Origin: Deltaproteobacteria bacterium
GTDB taxonomy: Bacteria; Desulfobacterota; WTBG01; JAGOGO01
Direction of reading: 5' to 3'
DNA: 57,144 nucleotides
Assembly (NCBI GenBank): GCA_016935335.1
Contig: JAFGRE010000031.1
Location: 1 to 57,144, forward strand
The notes beneath the pieces were generated by a model. The model was not told the origin of the DNA, made no database searches, and saw nothing but the letters and a program-made list of their open reading frames with translations. Below, piece after piece: positions 54,456 to 57,144 of the stretch. A program made the translations under genes and the position numbers. Every line of letters starts with the position of its first letter. Within the stretch, counting starts at the first letter, position 1.

Positions 54456-55754
54456 TCAGGATTTCTTCCCCTGGGTTCTAATCAATTTGATAGCGCAGTA
54501 ATCGCCGCACATGGTACAGGTAGTTCCGTCGCCCGAAGGACTGCTTTCATAAAGTTTTCGGGCGGTTTCAGGATCGATGGATGTTGCGATTTGGCCTTCC
54601 CAATCGAGATCCTTGCGGTATCGGGCCATTCGGTTATCCAGCTCAATCGCAGAAGGCCTCCCTTTGGAGATGTCAGCCGCGTGGGCAGCGATTCGGGCAA
54701 CGATAACACCTGTTCGTACATCTTCAACCGTCGGCAACCGAAGGTGCTCAGAGGGGGTCACATAACAGAGAAAATCAGCGCCGGCAGCAGCGGCCACGGC
54801 TCCGCCGATTGCGGAGGTGATATGATCATAACCCGGAGCAATGTCGGTTACCACCGGACCGAGCACATAAAACGGGGCACCGTTACACAAACTTTTTTCC
54901 AGAAGGATGTTTGCCTCAATTTGATGAATCGGCACGTGCCCCGGTCCCTCGATCATTACCTGGACACCGAAATCCTGCGCTCGTTGAGTAAGTTCACCTA
55001 ACATTATCAATTCCTGAATCTGTCCGCGGTCAGTGGCATCGGCAATGCAGCCCGGTCGGAGTCCGTCTCCCAGGCTCAGAACCATTTCATGCTCGGCTGC
55101 TATTTCCAAGAGACGATCATAATACTCATAAAGGGGATTCTCTCGGTTGTTATAGGCCATCCACGTAGCCAAGAATGATCCGCCGCGGCTTACCACATCC
55201 AGTATCCGACCCTGAGCAGTAAGGCGTGCCATCGCCTCTTTGGTAATACCGCAATGAACGGTTATGAAATCGACGCCCTCTTCACCCTGTTGTTGAATGG
55301 TGGAGAAAATATCATCCACCGACATTTCCACAATTCCTTTTTTCCCCTTCTTCACTGTATCCACGGCGATTTGATAGATAGGCACCGTGCCGATAGGAAC
55401 CAACGATTCTTTCAGAATCTCCCGGCGAATCTCTCTAAGATCGCCGCCGGTACTTAGATCCATGACCGCATCTGCTCCAGCCGCCACAGCCACTCGCAGT
55501 TTCTCCAGTTCCACTGCTTTGTCGGCATGGTTTTCCGATGTTCCGATATTGGCATTGACCTTGGTCTTGAGACGGTTTCCTATCCCGGTTGGACGACAGT
55601 GGCCCCGATGCCGGTTCTTACAGACAACCACCCGCCCGCCCGCCACTTCCTGACGGATAATTTCCGAATCAATTCCTTCAACTTTTGCCACTTCTTCCAT
55701 TTCCGGAGTAATTTCTCCGGCTCGAGCTCGCTGTAATGTTGTTAACGTAGACAT
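54456..55754 (-). CDS. thiC: Phosphomethylpyrimidine synthase
   Basis: The 432-residue radical SAM enzyme converts aminoimidazole ribotide to HMP-P for thiamine. It shows ANIGTSENHAD, DLSTGGDL, FITVHCGITKEA, SRGGSFLATWM and the C-terminal cluster motif TMCGDYCAIK. It is the shorter bacterial/archaeal form. Its start overlaps the end of the thiD-thiN gene by 13 bases, so the two are translated together. Confidence 0.95.
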   Translation of the reverse strand: MSTLTTLQRARAGEITPEMEEVAKVEGIDSEIIRQEVAGGRVVVCKNRHRGHCRPTGIGNRLKTKVNANIGTSENHADKAVELEKLRVAVAAGADAVMDLSTGGDLREIRREILKESLVPIGTVPIYQIAVDTVKKGKKGIVEMSVDDIFSTIQQQGEEGVDFITVHCGITKEAMARLTAQGRILDVVSRGGSFLATWMAYNNRENPLYEYYDRLLEIAAEHEMVLSLGDGLRPGCIADATDRGQIQELIMLGELTQRAQDFGVQVMIEGPGHVPIHQIEANILLEKSLCNGAPFYVLGPVVTDIAPGYDHITSAIGGAVAAAAGADFLCYVTPSEHLRLPTVEDVRTGVIVARIAAHAADISKGRPSAIELDNRMARYRKDLDWEGQIATSIDPETARKLYESSPSGDGTTCTMCGDYCAIKLIRTQGKKS

Positions 55755-57067
55755 AATACTTTTCTGACGACCTCCTGAGGTGTCTTGCCGAAGACTCTGA
55801 TCATGGGCTCCTTGCCGACACCCCCTAAATCATAAATAACATCTGGGATCCGATGACTTTTATCAAGAACGGAACTCACTCCCCATTCCAGGCTGGACCC
55901 TTCCTTTTTTTGTACTTTTTGGGGTTCCTGGGCACGATCAAAACTTTTGACGCGCCACTTTTGCTCGCGGCATTTTTGGAGAACCCTTTTCTCATAACGA
56001 ATATTCATCACCGACCGGTATTCCGGGTCATAGGCCATTGCGGTTAAGATGATGTTGGCGACGTGGCGGGAGGCTCCGGGCTCTGGAGGTCCTGCAGCAA
56101 CAATTGTGTCTCGACAGCGCACCAGCCGGCCAGGAAAGGCAACCACATCATCTGCTGATTGGGCCCACGGAATTGCATACCCCAGATTTGACTGAACTTC
56201 CGGAATCAGCGCCCCTACCGTGTGAGCCTGTAAAGTCTGAAACGCTTTCTGCAGCGCTTGGATGGCATGATAGACCTCTACGTCGCGGTGAAGAACCGCA
56301 TAAGGGTTGGTGGGCCCGTGGCCCTTACCCAGAGAAAAACCGAAGGATATGGATTTGGTAATGAAAGTTTTTGCCTTTTCTACTGCCTCGGGGATTGAAG
56401 GGTTTCGAGTCAGTTCCACCGCAAGGGCGGAGGCAAAGGTACACCCGGTACCATGAGTGTGCCGTGTCTGGATACGGGGAACGGAAAAAAAGAAGAGTTT
56501 CTTCCCGTCGAACAGGACGTCCACGGCAGGCCCCCGGCGGTGGCCTCCCTTGATGAGAACGTTCTGTGCCCCCCGCTGATGAATGCGCCGGGCGGCTTGT
56601 TCCATGTCACGAATTGTGTTGATCCTCTGCCCCGAGAGGATTCGGGCTTCAGGGATATTTGGAGTGACAATCGTCGCTAAGGGGAGCAGCTTGTCGATAA
56701 AGGCTGATTGTCCTTCCCTGGTGAGCAGGGTCGCTCCTGACTTCGACACCATGACCGGGTCGAAGACCTTAATCGGTATCTTGCTCGTTCTTAACTTGGT
56801 GGCGATGAGGGTAATGACATCCTTGTCCCACAACATTCCCGTTTTGACGGCATCAATCAGGATATCGGAAACGACGGCATCCCATTGAGAAGCAATGAAG
56901 GTAAGTGGTACCGGATGGATTCCGGTAACTCCCAGAGTGTTCTGGGCGGTCAACGCGGTGATGACGCTCAAGCCGTATTCACCCAGGAGGGCGATTGTTT
57001 TTAGATCCGCCTGAATTCCGGCTCCGCCACAGGAATCTGAGCCCGCTATGGTTACTATCTTCTTCAT
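55742..57067 (-). CDS. thiD: Bifunctional ThiD-ThiN: HMP-P kinase fused to thiamine-phosphate synthase domain
   Basis: The protein has about 441 residues. Residues 1-260 are ThiD, with AGSDSCGGAGIQAD and the C-terminal anion hole HTHGTGCTFASAL; this part phosphorylates HMP to HMP-PP. Residues about 290-441 are a ThiN domain (LIPEVQSNLGYA, VVAFPGRLVR, GASRHVANIIL, IYDLGGVGKEPMIRV), which replaces ThiE for coupling to the thiazole moiety. ATG 57067 fits the family start; ATG 57085 is six codons upstream without SD. The upstream region ends 59 bases later at the window edge, so a TPP riboswitch could not be checked. Confidence 0.92.
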   Translation of the reverse strand: MKKIVTIAGSDSCGGAGIQADLKTIALLGEYGLSVITALTAQNTLGVTGIHPVPLTFIASQWDAVVSDILIDAVKTGMLWDKDVITLIATKLRTSKIPIKVFDPVMVSKSGATLLTREGQSAFIDKLLPLATIVTPNIPEARILSGQRINTIRDMEQAARRIHQRGAQNVLIKGGHRRGPAVDVLFDGKKLFFFSVPRIQTRHTHGTGCTFASALAVELTRNPSIPEAVEKAKTFITKSISFGFSLGKGHGPTNPYAVLHRDVEVYHAIQALQKAFQTLQAHTVGALIPEVQSNLGYAIPWAQSADDVVAFPGRLVRCRDTIVAAGPPEPGASRHVANIILTAMAYDPEYRSVMNIRYEKRVLQKCREQKWRVKSFDRAQEPQKVQKKEGSSLEWGVSSVLDKSHRIPDVIYDLGGVGKEPMIRVFGKTPQEVVRKVLCLR

Positions 57068-57144
57068 TTCGTGCCTGTGGTCCATAAGTTCGTAAAAGGA
57101 AAATTATTAGTTTAACAAAAGTATTATCGTTATACAAACCAAAA

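Noticed and set aside
1-57144. tRNA genes, rRNA genes, CRISPR arrays, insertion sequences or prophage
   Set aside because: None was recognised: no CCA-ended cloverleaf, no regular direct repeats with spacers, and no transposase or phage gene.

Overview
The window looks like chromosome of an anaerobic Gram-negative bacterium, most likely a member of the Desulfobacterota (former Deltaproteobacteria, Syntrophales-like). This is inferred from gene content: many 4Fe-4S proteins, a molybdopterin oxidoreductase, IorA, a lactate/glycolate oxidation cluster of LarA-GlcD-GlcF type, a PxxKW Cys-rich small protein, multi-PAS LuxR-type regulators, a ThiD-ThiN fusion and a methanogen-type thymidylate synthase. 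No rRNA, tRNA, CRISPR array, insertion sequence or phage gene was seen. Base composition is moderate and fairly even.

Layout. (1) 1-11 kb, plus strand: the end of an unknown gene, a VOC protein, a Sua5/YrdC protein, two tandem paralogous Cys-rich ferredoxins separated by a decayed copy of the Sua5 3' end, and a molybdopterin oxidoreductase. A convergent FAD oxidoreductase follows, then RidA, an MFS transporter and a class IV aminotransferase. (2) 11-16.5 kb: two related PAS-LuxR regulators (1173 and 425 aa). Each is followed by a long-stem, pyrimidine-loop hairpin ending in a T tract. The arms of the two hairpins differ by compensatory changes, and the second has its own promoter, so it may be a small RNA. 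(3) 16.5-26.7 kb, minus strand: lytic transglycosylase, M48-LysM protease, hisA, hisB, YtxH and DUF948-like proteins, then ctpA, an EnvC-like protein, ftsX and ftsE (division and envelope), and a multipass membrane protein. (4) 26.9-30.9 kb, plus strand: LarA-like protein, GlcD, GlcF. (5) 30.9-36.5 kb, minus strand: EF-G, GerMN protein, radical SAM protein, IorA. (6) 36.8-42.6 kb: rarA, a sequence-divergent DnaA, a PAS protein, thyA and bioB. (7) 42.9-57 kb: PxxKW protein, hypothetical-mpl, mobA-dtd, an M23 peptidase, PLP decarboxylase, nitroreductase, a degenerate-cyclase-like protein, rhomboid, mnmA, a COG3357-type regulator, thiC and thiD-thiN.

How the parts may work together. MobA would supply the guanylated cofactor for the molybdopterin oxidoreductase, whose electrons could pass through the neighbouring ferredoxins. 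LarA-GlcD-GlcF would interconvert and oxidise a 2-hydroxyacid such as lactate. FtsE, FtsX, the EnvC-like protein and CtpA form a cell-wall/division module. The most interesting unexplained items are the paired hairpins beside the PAS-LuxR genes, the tandem ferredoxin duplication with its pseudogene scar, the DnaA with altered DNA-recognition and Walker residues, and a 388-residue protein with a degenerate cyclase-like N-terminus. Everything here was read by eye, with no database search.
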